In this document: positions 33,373 through 41,650 of the stretch, piece after piece
How positions within the stretch are numbered: position 1 is the first letter of the stretch
How the letters are laid out: each line of letters opens with the position of its first letter
Origin: Caulobacter sp.
GTDB lineage: Bacteria; Pseudomonadota; Alphaproteobacteria; Caulobacterales; Caulobacteraceae
Direction of reading: 5' to 3'
Length of the DNA: 64,000 nucleotides
NCBI GenBank assembly: GCA_016125585.1
Contig: WGLL01000004.1
Span: forward strand, 62,001 to 126,000
Translations under genes and position numbers: made by a program
Notes under the pieces: model-generated
Databases searched by the model: none
The model's input: only the letters and a program-made list of their open reading frames with translations
Told to the model about the DNA's origin: nothing

Positions 33373-35261
33373 TCCGGCGTGTTGTAGGTGGCCCCGGGCG
33401 CGCCCGAGCCCTGGGTTTTCAGATACGCCGGAGCGCTTGCCGATGACCGTCCATCAAGCGAAAAGACGTAGAGCGTGCCCCCGCGCGGGGGAAAGCCGTT
33501 CTTCTTGCCCATGACCTGACTGGCGACGCCGCCAACCCCCGTCACCACCGCCACGTACTGGACGCCGTCCGGACCAAGGAAGGTCATCGGCTGCGAGGTG
33601 ATCCCCGAGGCCAGCTTCTGGGACCAGAGGACTTTCCCGTTCCGCGCGTCGACCGCCCGGAACCAGCCGTCCGTGGTGCCGTAGAAGACCAGGTCGCCGG
33701 CCGTCGCGAGGGCCCCGCTCATGGTCATGAAATCTTCCGGGATGGACCAGACGGTCTTTCCGGTCAGCGGGTCCCAGGCAATGAATTCGCCCCATTTTCC
33801 GGCGTGTCCGCCGGCGTGGGTCTTCAGGTCCATGCCGTCGTAGGGCGTCCCTGGAATGTAGGACACCTTGTGATCAGTCAGATCCATGCAGATGTCGAAG
33901 ATACCGGCGTAGATCAGTCCCGTTCGCGGCGAGAAGGCCGCCGGTTCCCAGTCCTTGCTGCCGATGTGGGTGGGGCAGATGTTCTGCACCTCCTTTTCTA
34001 CCTTGGCCTGCTTGTCGTCATTGACGATGGGCCGACCGGTCTTCAGGTCCACGCCACGCGCCCAGTTGAGCCGCCCGAACGGCTTGGCCACGAGGACCTC
34101 GCCGGTGGAGCGATCCAGCGTGTAGCCGAAACCGTTCCGGTCGAGATGGACCAGCAACTTCCTCGTCGCGCCATTGATACGGCCGTCAATCAGGATGTTC
34201 TCGTTGACGCCGTCATAGTCCCACTGGTCGTGGGGCGTGAACTGGTAGGCCCATCTGGCCGAGCCGGTGACGGGATCGCGGGCGAAGACGGCGCTTGTCC
34301 AGAGATTGTCCCCGGGACGCTGGGCCGGCACCCTCGGTCCGGGATTACTGGTCCCCACATAGAGCAGATCGAGATCCGGGTCGTAGGAGATCCAGCCCCA
34401 CACGGTGCCGCCGCCCTGCTTCCAGGACTCGCCGGGCCAGGTTGTGGCGCCCCGATCCTTGCCCCGCATCCAGGCGTAGGGCGCCCGAAAGTCCTCGCCG
34501 ATCTTCACATCGGCGTCAGGGCCTGTGCTGTAGGCGCGCCACAATTCCTTGCCGCTGTTGAGGTCCAGCCCGACGAGCTGGCCCCGAACGCCCATCTCGC
34601 CGCCGCTGTTGCCGACCAGCACGACATTGCCGACCACCAGCGGCGACATGGTGATCGTCATGCCGTTGGCAGGCTCTCCCAGACGCGTGCGCCAGAGAGG
34701 CTTGCCGGTCTCGGCGTCGACCGCCACGGCCTCGCTGTCCAGCAGGGTGTAGACGAGTTTCCCGTCCGCATAGGTCGGACCGCGATTAACCGCGTCGCAG
34801 CATGCCTTTCCCACGGCGATCGGGGACGGATGCGGTTCATATTTCCATTTGATCGGCGCCCCGGGCTTCGACAGGTCGAGCGCGTAGGCGATGTTTGGAA
34901 AAGGCGTCACCAGGTACAGGGTATCCCCGACCACCAGCGGCGCCGCCTCGTGGCCGTACGGGATGCCGTCGGAGAACGACCAGGCGACCTTCAGCCGGGC
35001 CACATTCGCCGGCGTGACCTGATCCAGCGCGCTGAAGCGCGTATTGGCGTAGTCGCGGGCCTGCCGGCGCCATTCGCCGGGAGGATCATTAGGAGCCAGG
35101 TTTGCTGTGGCCCCCGTGGATCCTGGCTGGGGCTGGACCGCGGAGGCCCGATGGGCCTGGGGATCGGACCGCCCGTGGCACGCTGCGAGAGCCGCGACCA
35201 CAGCCAACGCCGTGCAGTAGCGGACGACGACCAGCGCCGGCCTGTGTAGACGCGAAGTCAT
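33369..35261 (-). CDS. PQQ-dependent alcohol dehydrogenase lipoprotein, probably lanthanide-type
   Basis: A 630-residue eight-bladed propeller quinoprotein of the methanol/ethanol dehydrogenase family, periplasmic and lipid-anchored (LAAC lipobox). It has the adjacent-cysteine disulphide Cys154-Cys155 near PQQ, metal ligands Glu222 (GGEMGVRG) and Asn306 (GTSNPGP), and catalytic Asp348 in PHDQWDYDGVN. Asp350, two residues on, is the extra metal ligand of XoxF/ExaF-type lanthanide enzymes, where calcium enzymes have Ala or Ser. There is no fused haem domain. The substrate is presumably a primary alcohol or aldehyde. PQQ synthesis genes are not in the window. Confidence 0.9.
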   Translation of the reverse strand: MTSRLHRPALVVVRYCTALAVVAALAACHGRSDPQAHRASAVQPQPGSTGATANLAPNDPPGEWRRQARDYANTRFSALDQVTPANVARLKVAWSFSDGIPYGHEAAPLVVGDTLYLVTPFPNIAYALDLSKPGAPIKWKYEPHPSPIAVGKACCDAVNRGPTYADGKLVYTLLDSEAVAVDAETGKPLWRTRLGEPANGMTITMSPLVVGNVVLVGNSGGEMGVRGQLVGLDLNSGKELWRAYSTGPDADVKIGEDFRAPYAWMRGKDRGATTWPGESWKQGGGTVWGWISYDPDLDLLYVGTSNPGPRVPAQRPGDNLWTSAVFARDPVTGSARWAYQFTPHDQWDYDGVNENILIDGRINGATRKLLVHLDRNGFGYTLDRSTGEVLVAKPFGRLNWARGVDLKTGRPIVNDDKQAKVEKEVQNICPTHIGSKDWEPAAFSPRTGLIYAGIFDICMDLTDHKVSYIPGTPYDGMDLKTHAGGHAGKWGEFIAWDPLTGKTVWSIPEDFMTMSGALATAGDLVFYGTTDGWFRAVDARNGKVLWSQKLASGITSQPMTFLGPDGVQYVAVVTGVGGVASQVMGKKNGFPPRGGTLYVFSLDGRSSASAPAYLKTQGSGAPGATYNTPD

Positions 35262-36073
35262 GCGCGCGACACCTCCTGATCAGCGGGAAGGGCCCGGCGC
35301 ATCGCCAGGGCGAGGGCGCCCACAGTGGCGCCGATTGTAAGCAGCCCGGGCGGCACCCACATGATCACGCCGCCCAGTTGCTGGTCCTCCAGTTGCGTCA
35401 GCCCCCAAGCGACTGTCGTTAGGGCGTGGGGGCCGTAGAAAGGATGCCCGGCGAAGGTGATGAGAGCGCCGAGCAGTCCCATCTGCAGTGTTGTAAGGGC
35501 GGCTCCGGCGAGGACGGCGGCAGGGTTGCGATCAACGTCGGTCAGAATCCGGCGCCAAAGCCAGACCGCCGCGCCGAAGGTCGTCGCATGCATCAGCCAG
35601 TAGACAAGATCGCTCTGGAAGGTCGCGAGATAGGGCCCCGGCGCGTGCCAGAACCAGAGCAAAGCGGCGAAGAGAGCGGCCGCCGCCCCGGTGGCGAGTC
35701 CGCCGCCGGACGGCGCCCCTGTTCGGGGCAGGCCCCAGGCGATCAGGGGGGCGGCGACACTGATCAGCCACATGTGCTGGCCAACGCGGGCGGAGAACAA
35801 GGAGACCGACAAGGGACAGAGCGGTGAAACCAATGCCAAAGAGCCCAAGAGCCATCCGGCAAAAAAGGCGGTTCTTCGCGTCCGCGATCGGCCCCGGGGC
35901 TCGACCAGCGGCGACCGGACCCACAGGACTTGATAGAGGACCAGGGCGGCGCTCAGGCAGGTGATGAGGTAGGGATCAAGGTTCCAGCGGACGAGCCAGA
36001 CGGCAGGGTCCGGGGGAGCGCCACAATAGGGCGCCAAGTCATAGATTCCGCCAAATCCCTCACCGGGCGACAT
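35258..36073 (-). CDS. ctaG: Cytochrome c oxidase assembly protein CtaG (caa3 type)
   Basis: About 271 residues with seven membrane helices and the conserved histidines of caa3_CtaG (VGQHMWLISVAAPLIAWGLP, FWHAPGPYLATFQ, YWLMHATTFGAAVWLW, GHPFYGPH, DQQLGGVIMWVP). The family helps insert copper or assemble caa3 oxidases. The start is uncertain: ATG 36073 has GAGG only 2 bases away, and ATG 36091 is the alternative. It is the first gene of the operon and overlaps the PQQ dehydrogenase by 4 bases. Confidence 0.88.
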   Translation of the reverse strand: MSPGEGFGGIYDLAPYCGAPPDPAVWLVRWNLDPYLITCLSAALVLYQVLWVRSPLVEPRGRSRTRRTAFFAGWLLGSLALVSPLCPLSVSLFSARVGQHMWLISVAAPLIAWGLPRTGAPSGGGLATGAAAALFAALLWFWHAPGPYLATFQSDLVYWLMHATTFGAAVWLWRRILTDVDRNPAAVLAGAALTTLQMGLLGALITFAGHPFYGPHALTTVAWGLTQLEDQQLGGVIMWVPPGLLTIGATVGALALAMRRALPADQEVSRA

Positions 36074-36133
36074 ACCTCGATCCCAACACATTTCGGATTG
36101 CCCGGATATCCAACCGATGGCGCCGGGGGTTGG

Positions 36134-36160
36134 TTCCAGTTTGAAACAAAAACTTTGGAA
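36134..36160. promoter_or_regulatory. Dyad upstream of the oxidase operon
   Basis: TTCCAGTTT at 36134-36142 faces AAACTTTGGAA at 36150-36160, an imperfect palindrome about 60 bases before ctaG in the only A+T-rich part of the 136-base gap. It is a candidate operator for the operon, on position and symmetry alone. Confidence 0.35.
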
Positions 36161-36209
36161 GGCCGGTTGGACAGGGCGGACTGCGCACGATGAGCGACCG
36201 CGACGAGGA

Positions 36210-37460
36210 CTAATCGCCGCCTTGGGCGTCCCGCGCCATTCGCTTCGCCAGAGGCGCAAAGGTCAGGCCCTGGATGAGCACCGACGCCAGGACCACCGCG
36301 AAGGTGGTCGACAGAATAGTCGCGCGAATCGCGCCCGGCGGAATGCTGAGCGCCAGCGCAAGCGAGATTGCGCCATGCAAACCTCCCCAACTGAGCAGGA
36401 GACTGGCGCCGCGCTCCTGGTTCTGGACCCGGAAGTAGGATCCCCATGGCAGGACGACCATAAAGCGGATCATCGCCACAAGCACGATCGCGGCCAACCA
36501 GAAGGCGGCGAGCTGAGGCTTGAGGGGAACGACGAGCATCTGGAGGCCAAGGAGCAGGAACAGCAGTGCATTCAAGATCTGGTCGATCAGGGTCCAGAAC
36601 CCCCGGACGAAGCGTTGAGTGGACGCGCTCATGGCGGTCTTCACCCCCCGGTCGCCAACGATCAGGCCGGCGGTGACAACCGCGATCGGACCGCTGATCC
36701 GCAAATGCTCGGCGATGGCGTAGACGACCACCGCCAAGGCCAGCGTCAGCGCCACCTCAACCGCGTAGTCATCGACCTTGCGGATCGCAACGACGACGCC
36801 GCGGCCGGCCACCGCGCCCAGAACAAGCCCACCTGCGGCCTCAAGGCCGATGGAGCCAACGACGGCGACCGGGTCGGGGTGGCCGCCGCCGGCGACCGCT
36901 ACTGCCGTCGTGAAGACAACGATCTCCACCCCGTCATTGAACAGGGCCTCGCCCTGAAGAACCGCTTCCAGTCGTTTGGACAGGCAGCCTTGCTTGACCG
37001 CGCTCAGCACCGCGATCGGATCCGTCGGGCTGATCAGGACGCCGAAGACCATTGCCCATGACAGTGGAAAGGTCAGACCGATGACGCGCGCGCACAACCA
37101 GAGCCCTGCGCCGACCAGGGCCGTGGAGGCAACCACGCCCACGGTGGCGAGCGTAAAGATGGCCAGCCCCCGCCTGCGAAGTTCTGTCAGATCGACCTGC
37201 ATCGCTCCCGCGAAGAGAAGCAGGCCCAACATGTATCGAAAGACCGTTTGCGGAAAGCTCACGCCCTGGATCGACCCAATCAGCCTGGAGGCCAGATTCG
37301 GCGCCGGAAGGAGCTTCGTCGCAAACAGGAGCATCCCGCCTGTGACCAGACCCGTCAGGACCATCAGGGTCGCCGTCGGAAGATGAAAATAGCGCGCGTT
37401 GAACCAGCCGCTCAGGCCGATGATCAGCAAAAATCCTGCGGCAAGATCGAAGGCGCCCAT
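36210..37460 (-). CDS. CPA1-family cation/proton antiporter
   Basis: A 416-residue inner-membrane antiporter of the NhaP/CPA1 group with about 12 helices. The ion-binding motif is ISPTDPIAVLSAVKQG and the catalytic Asp is in GEALFNDGVEIVVF. FLLLGLQMLV and WGGLHGAISLALALS are further family landmarks. There is no C-terminal regulatory domain. It exchanges Na+ or K+ for H+. It is upstream of ctaG in the same direction, 136 bases away, so co-transcription with the oxidase genes is possible but not shown. Confidence 0.9.
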   Translation of the reverse strand: MGAFDLAAGFLLIIGLSGWFNARYFHLPTATLMVLTGLVTGGMLLFATKLLPAPNLASRLIGSIQGVSFPQTVFRYMLGLLLFAGAMQVDLTELRRRGLAIFTLATVGVVASTALVGAGLWLCARVIGLTFPLSWAMVFGVLISPTDPIAVLSAVKQGCLSKRLEAVLQGEALFNDGVEIVVFTTAVAVAGGGHPDPVAVVGSIGLEAAGGLVLGAVAGRGVVVAIRKVDDYAVEVALTLALAVVVYAIAEHLRISGPIAVVTAGLIVGDRGVKTAMSASTQRFVRGFWTLIDQILNALLFLLLGLQMLVVPLKPQLAAFWLAAIVLVAMIRFMVVLPWGSYFRVQNQERGASLLLSWGGLHGAISLALALSIPPGAIRATILSTTFAVVLASVLIQGLTFAPLAKRMARDAQGGD

Positions 37461-37609
37461 GAGAAAGATCGTGACCCTCCCGTTCAGCGCGGCTTCCCTC
37501 GGTCATGACCGAGCTCGGACGCACCCCGGCGCTCAGGCCGGCAGCAGCATTATCGCCTTAACGCCGCAACCTTCGAAGGGGATGCACGAAGCAGGCGCCG
37601 CGCGCCGGA

Positions 37610-37637
37610 AGGCTTGAACCCTTTGCGGTTCAAGCCT
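37610..37637. terminator. 10-bp hairpin downstream of the YbjN-like gene
   Basis: AGGCTTGAAC at 37610-37619 pairs with GTTCAAGCCT at 37628-37637. It lies between a gene ending at 37698 and the start of the divergent antiporter. No T-run follows on the minus strand. I see no gene from 37461 to 37697. Confidence 0.45.
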
Positions 37638-37697
37638 CAGGCCCAAGAACGAACGGGCGGGATCGACGACAGGCAGCGCCGACGCTGGCGTTGCGTC

Positions 37698-38210
37698 TTA
37701 CGGCCAGATAATGTCGGAGATGCGGGGCGCGATGGCCAGCAGGGTCGTCAGGTTGGCCTTGATGTTGGCCATGGTCACGCCGTCGTCGAGGATGGCGTAG
37801 CGGGTGATGCCAAGGGTGTTGCTGTCCTTGTCCAACCAGGTGGAGACCGCCGCATAGCTCAGGGTCGCCTGATTGATCTTTTCCACGGTCACGTCTTCGT
37901 CGGAGTCGTAGCGAACCTGCATGTTGATGCCCAGGCAGTTGGGCTTGTAGCCCTCGACCTCGCAGGCCGTGCCGATCAGCAGGAAGATCAGGCCCTCGTC
38001 GGTCTTGGCCTCGACCGAGACGTCGCCGAGCCCGCCAACCTCGGTCACCTCATAGCCCTGGTCGACAACGATGGCCTTCAGATCCTCGACACTGACCGAC
38101 TTGACCATGCGGCTGTCCTTGGCCAGCGACACATCGGCCTTGAGATTTTGCGCCAGGGCCGGCGAACTCATCACGGCCAGGGCGAACAGGGCCCCGAGGA
38201 AAACACGCAT
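37698..38210 (-). CDS. YbjN-domain exported protein
   Basis: A 170-residue protein with a clear signal peptide (MRVFLGALFALAVMSSPALA|Q). The mature part alternates helices and strands in the YbjN pattern (VEDLKAIVVDQGYEVTEV, EGLIFLLIGTACEVEGYKPNCLGINMQ, NQATLSYAAVSTWLD). YbjN proteins resemble type III secretion chaperones in fold and have a poorly defined role. Here the protein is exported, which is common for Caulobacterales members. It is divergent from the alanine symporter across 174 bases. Confidence 0.82.
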   Translation of the reverse strand: MRVFLGALFALAVMSSPALAQNLKADVSLAKDSRMVKSVSVEDLKAIVVDQGYEVTEVGGLGDVSVEAKTDEGLIFLLIGTACEVEGYKPNCLGINMQVRYDSDEDVTVEKINQATLSYAAVSTWLDKDSNTLGITRYAILDDGVTMANIKANLTTLLAIAPRISDIIWP

Positions 38211-38384
38211 AGAAAACCCCCGCTTCCGATCCCCCCGACCGGCCAGTCCGGCGGGGTCTCGCGGCAAACCTATCGCATGGTTGCGACCGTGCAAGCGTCC
38301 GCCGCAGCCCTGAAAATCCCGGGGGGTGCATCCGGCGCCGGATCGCGTAAGCTGTCGCCGCATCAGGGCTGTTTGGGGTCGATC

Positions 38385-39788
38385 ATGAACATGAGCCAGG
38401 TTGAGGCGCAGCTGAACGCCGTCGCCTCCTTCGTCTGGGGGCCGGCGTTGCTGATCCTCTTGCTCGGCACCGGGCTGTTCCTGACCATCGCCCTGCGGTT
38501 CATGCCGATCCGCCGCATCGGCACGGCCTTCCGCCTGTTGTTCCGGGGGCGCAAGGCCGAGGCGACAGAGCCTGGGGAGATCACCCCGTTCCAGACCCTG
38601 ATGACCGCCCTGGCGGCGACCATCGGCACCGGCAACATCGCCGGCGTGGCCACGGCCATCGCCCTGGGCGGACCGGGCGCGGTGTTCTGGATGTGGATGA
38701 CCGCCCTGGTCGGGATGGCGACCAAATACGCAGAGGCCGTGCTGGCCATCCATTTCCGTGAAGTCGACGCCGAGGGCCAGTATGTCGGCGGGCCGATGTA
38801 CTACATCAAGAATGGCCTCGGAAAAGGCTGGGGCTGGCTGGCCATCCTGTTCGCCCTGTTCGCCGCCATCGCCGGCTTCGGCATCGGCAACATGGTGCAG
38901 GCCAATTCGGTGACCGCCATCGTCACCGCCACCTTCGGGGTGCCGAACTGGTCGGTCGGGCTGGTGCTGTCGGCCCTGACCTTCCTGGTCATCATCGGCG
39001 GGGTGAAGCGCATCGGCGCGGTGGCCGAATGGCTGGTGCCGGCCATGGCGGTGATCTTCATCGTCGGCGGGGTGGTGATCCTGGCGCTCAACTATCAGGA
39101 CATTCCCGGCGGTCTGGTGTTCATCGTCCGCAGCGCCTTTACCGAGACGGCGGCGACCGGCGGCTTCGCCGGGGCGGCGGTCTGGGCCGGCATCCGCTTC
39201 GGGGTGGCGCGCGGCGTCTTCTCCAACGAGGCGGGGCTCGGCTCGGCGGCCATCGCCCATGCGGCGGCCAAGTCGCACGACCCGGTGCAGCAGGGCATGG
39301 TCGCCATGCTCGGCACCTTCATCGACACCATCGTGGTCTGCACCATCACCGCCCTGGTGATCGTCACCGTCCATGTGCCGGTGGAGATGGCGGACGGCTC
39401 GACCCAGATGCTGGCCTCCTGGGCCTCGGGCAAGACCGGAGCGGAGCTGTCGGCCCTGGCCTTCAGCGCGGGCCTGCCGGCCGGCGGCCACTGGATCGTC
39501 ACCTTCGGCCTGATGGTCTTCGCCTTCACCACCATCCTCGGCTGGAGCTACTACGGCGAGCGGTCGGCGGAGTATCTGTTCGGGGTCAAGGTGATCCTGC
39601 CCTACCGCCTGCTGTGGGTGGCCTTCGTGTTCGGCGGCTCGGTGCTGCAGCTCAGCCTGGTGTGGACGGTGACCGACATCCTCAACGCCCTGATGGCCAT
39701 CCCCAACCTGATCGCCCTGCTGCTGCTGTCCGGAACGGTCTTCACCCTGACCAAGGCCTCGGCGGCGGCGCGCAAGGGCGAGATCTGA
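38385..39788 (+). CDS. Sodium:alanine symporter (AGCS family)
   Basis: A 467-residue inner-membrane amino acid:cation symporter. The family signature is near the N terminus (GEITPFQTLMTALAATIGTGNIAGVATAI), with KYAEAVLAIHFRE, GGPMYYIKNGLG and FSNEAGLGSAAIAHAAAKS following. It has about ten helices and no added domain. It is predicted to import alanine or glycine with Na+. ATG 38385 (or 38391) starts the first conserved block. A long in-frame extension upstream crosses the divergent gene and is not coding. Confidence 0.92.
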   Translation: MNMSQVEAQLNAVASFVWGPALLILLLGTGLFLTIALRFMPIRRIGTAFRLLFRGRKAEATEPGEITPFQTLMTALAATIGTGNIAGVATAIALGGPGAVFWMWMTALVGMATKYAEAVLAIHFREVDAEGQYVGGPMYYIKNGLGKGWGWLAILFALFAAIAGFGIGNMVQANSVTAIVTATFGVPNWSVGLVLSALTFLVIIGGVKRIGAVAEWLVPAMAVIFIVGGVVILALNYQDIPGGLVFIVRSAFTETAATGGFAGAAVWAGIRFGVARGVFSNEAGLGSAAIAHAAAKSHDPVQQGMVAMLGTFIDTIVVCTITALVIVTVHVPVEMADGSTQMLASWASGKTGAELSALAFSAGLPAGGHWIVTFGLMVFAFTTILGWSYYGERSAEYLFGVKVILPYRLLWVAFVFGGSVLQLSLVWTVTDILNALMAIPNLIALLLLSGTVFTLTKASAAARKGEI

Positions 39789-39810
39789 ACAGGCCGGCGC
39801 CGCGCCGCCC

Positions 39811-40290
39811 ATGACGACCCTGCGTCTCGCCCTCTACCAGCCCGCCATTCCGCAGAATGTCGGGGCCTGTATCCGCCTGTCGGCCTGCTTCGGGGTTCCG
39901 CTGCATGTGATCGAGCCGGTCGGCTTCGCCTTCGACGACCGGGCGATGAAGCGGGCCGCGCTGGACTACGGTCCGCTCGGCCACATGATCCGCCATGCTG
40001 ACTGGGCCGCCTTTCAGGAGGCGCGTCCGGCGGGGCGGCTGGTGCTGATGACCACCCGCGGCGCGACGCCCCTGGAGCGGTTCGACTTCGAGGCCGGCGA
40101 CACCATCCTGATGGGCAGCGAGACCGCCGGCGTTCCCGAGGCGGTCCACGCCGTCGTCGATGCGCGGGTGGTCATTCCGCTGCGACCGCAGGCCCGCTCG
40201 CTGAACCTGTCGGTCAGCGCCGGGATCGCCCTGTTCGAGGCCTTGCGCCAGACCGGGGGGCTGTCGCTGGCCGGTCAAATCTCAAAATAA
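39811..40290 (+). CDS. trmL: tRNA (cytidine(34)-2'-O)-methyltransferase
   Basis: A 159-residue SPOUT (trefoil-knot) methyltransferase that 2'-O-methylates the wobble base of certain leucine tRNAs. It has IPQNVGACIRLSACFGVPLHVIEP at the N terminus and the SAM-binding knot motifs ILMGSETAGVPE, VVIPLRPQARSLNLSVSAGIALFEALRQ. The length is normal. The TAA stop codon is part of a 13-bp palindrome that may act as an operator for the P450 gene. Confidence 0.93.
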   Translation: MTTLRLALYQPAIPQNVGACIRLSACFGVPLHVIEPVGFAFDDRAMKRAALDYGPLGHMIRHADWAAFQEARPAGRLVLMTTRGATPLERFDFEAGDTILMGSETAGVPEAVHAVVDARVVIPLRPQARSLNLSVSAGIALFEALRQTGGLSLAGQISK

Positions 40291-40309
40291 ACACTGTTTA
40301 CATTTGACC
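40273..40309. promoter_or_regulatory. Nested palindromes, candidate operator of the P450 gene
   Basis: TAAACACTGTTTA at 40288-40300 is a 13-bp palindrome with only the central base unpaired. Around it GGTCAAAT (40273-40280) and ATTTGACC (40302-40309) form a second inverted repeat. The size and form fit a TetR- or FadR-type repressor site. Confidence 0.45.
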
Positions 40310-40315
40310 GTGAAA

Positions 40316-40376
40316 TTCCGTCGGAATACTGCCAGACTGCAGGCCGCCGCAGACAGGCGGCGATCTTCCGACGGAA
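40316..40376. promoter_or_regulatory. Paired palindromes TTCCGNCGGAA before the P450 gene
   Basis: TTCCGTCGGAA at 40316-40326 and TTCCGACGGAA at 40366-40376 are symmetrical around one base. They are spaced 50 bases centre to centre (about five helical turns), and the second ends 7 bases before the ATG. They could be a second regulator's operator pair, or the arms of an mRNA hairpin covering the ribosome site. Confidence 0.45.
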
Positions 40377-40383
40377 TACGACG

Positions 40384-41640
40384 ATGAGCGATGGCGCTGT
40401 TGACCTGACCACTTCCGCGACCACGTCCGCCTGGGACCAGCCGCTGGAATCCCTCAACCCCGCCCAGCCGGCCCTGTTCCAGGCCAACGCCTTCTGGCCC
40501 TATTTCGAGCGCCTGCGGAAGGAAGACCCGGTCCATTTCACCGCCGACAGCGACTACGGCCCCTACTGGTCGATCACCAAGTTCAACGACATCATGGCGG
40601 TCGACACCAACCATCAGGATTTCTCCTCCGAGGGCGGCATCACCATTGTCACCCAGGACAATGAGGAGGGGCCCCTGCCGATGTTCATCGCCATGGACCC
40701 GCCCAAGCACGACGTTCAGCGCAAGACCGTCAGCCCCGCCGTCTCGCCGGTCAATCTGCGCACCCTGGAGCCGCTGATCCGCGAGCGGGCCTGCAAGATC
40801 CTCGACAGCCTGCCGATCGGCGAGGAGTTCGACTGGGTCGACAAGGTGTCGATGGAGCTGACGGCCATGACCCTGGCCACCCTGTTCGACCTGCCGCAGG
40901 AAGACCGCCGCAAGCTGACCTACTGGTCCGACGTGGTCACCGCCGTGCCGGGCCAGGGGCTGGTCGACACCCTGGAACAGAAGATGGAGATCTTCGTCCA
41001 GTACCACGCCTATTTCACCGAGCTGTGGAACCAGCGGGTCAACGCCCCGCCGAGCAGCGACCTGATCTCTATGCTGGCCCACGGCCCCGACACCCGGAAC
41101 ATGTCGCCGCGTGAGTATTTCGGCAACATCGTGCTGCTGACCGTCGGCGGCAACGACACCACCCGCAACACCATCACCGGCTCGGTCCTGGCCCTCAACC
41201 AGAACCCCGACCAGTATCAGAAGCTGCGCGACAACCCGTCCCTGATCCCGTCGATGGTCTCCGAGACCATCCGCTGGCAGACGCCGCTGGCCCACATGCG
41301 CCGCATCGCCACCCGCGACGTCGAACTGGGCGGCAAGACGATTCGGAAGGGCGACAAGGTCGTCATGTGGTACGTTTCGGGCAACCGCGACGATGAGGTG
41401 ATCGAAAACCCCGACGCCTACATCATCGACCGCGAGCGGCCCCGCCAGCATCTGTCGTTCGGCTTCGGCATCCACCGCTGCGTCGGCAACCGTCTGGCCG
41501 AGCTGCAGCTGACCATCATCTGGGAAGAGATTCTCAGGCGCTTCCCGACCATCCAGGTCGTGGCCGAGCCCAAGCGGGTCTATTCGACCTTCGTGAAGGG
41601 CTATGAATCGATGCGGGTGGTCATTCCCGAGCGGGTCTGA
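40384..41640 (+). CDS. Cytochrome P450, CYP153-like
   Basis: A 418-residue soluble bacterial P450. The I-helix oxygen motif is GGNDTT (255-260), the K-helix ExxR is Glu294-Arg297, and the haem-thiolate Cys366 is in HLSFGFGIHRCVGNR. The I-helix and haem-loop patterns match CYP153 enzymes, which hydroxylate the terminal carbon of medium-chain alkanes and fatty acids. The family usually has ferredoxin and ferredoxin reductase partners, and none is adjacent. Substrate assignment is by resemblance. Confidence 0.9.
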   Translation: MSDGAVDLTTSATTSAWDQPLESLNPAQPALFQANAFWPYFERLRKEDPVHFTADSDYGPYWSITKFNDIMAVDTNHQDFSSEGGITIVTQDNEEGPLPMFIAMDPPKHDVQRKTVSPAVSPVNLRTLEPLIRERACKILDSLPIGEEFDWVDKVSMELTAMTLATLFDLPQEDRRKLTYWSDVVTAVPGQGLVDTLEQKMEIFVQYHAYFTELWNQRVNAPPSSDLISMLAHGPDTRNMSPREYFGNIVLLTVGGNDTTRNTITGSVLALNQNPDQYQKLRDNPSLIPSMVSETIRWQTPLAHMRRIATRDVELGGKTIRKGDKVVMWYVSGNRDDEVIENPDAYIIDRERPRQHLSFGFGIHRCVGNRLAELQLTIIWEEILRRFPTIQVVAEPKRVYSTFVKGYESMRVVIPERV

Positions 41641-41650
41641 CCGGGTCCGC

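Noticed and set aside
37614-38384. Upstream extension of the alanine symporter
   Set aside because: It crosses the divergent YbjN-like gene and its promoter region. AGCS proteins start close to the conserved block after 38385.
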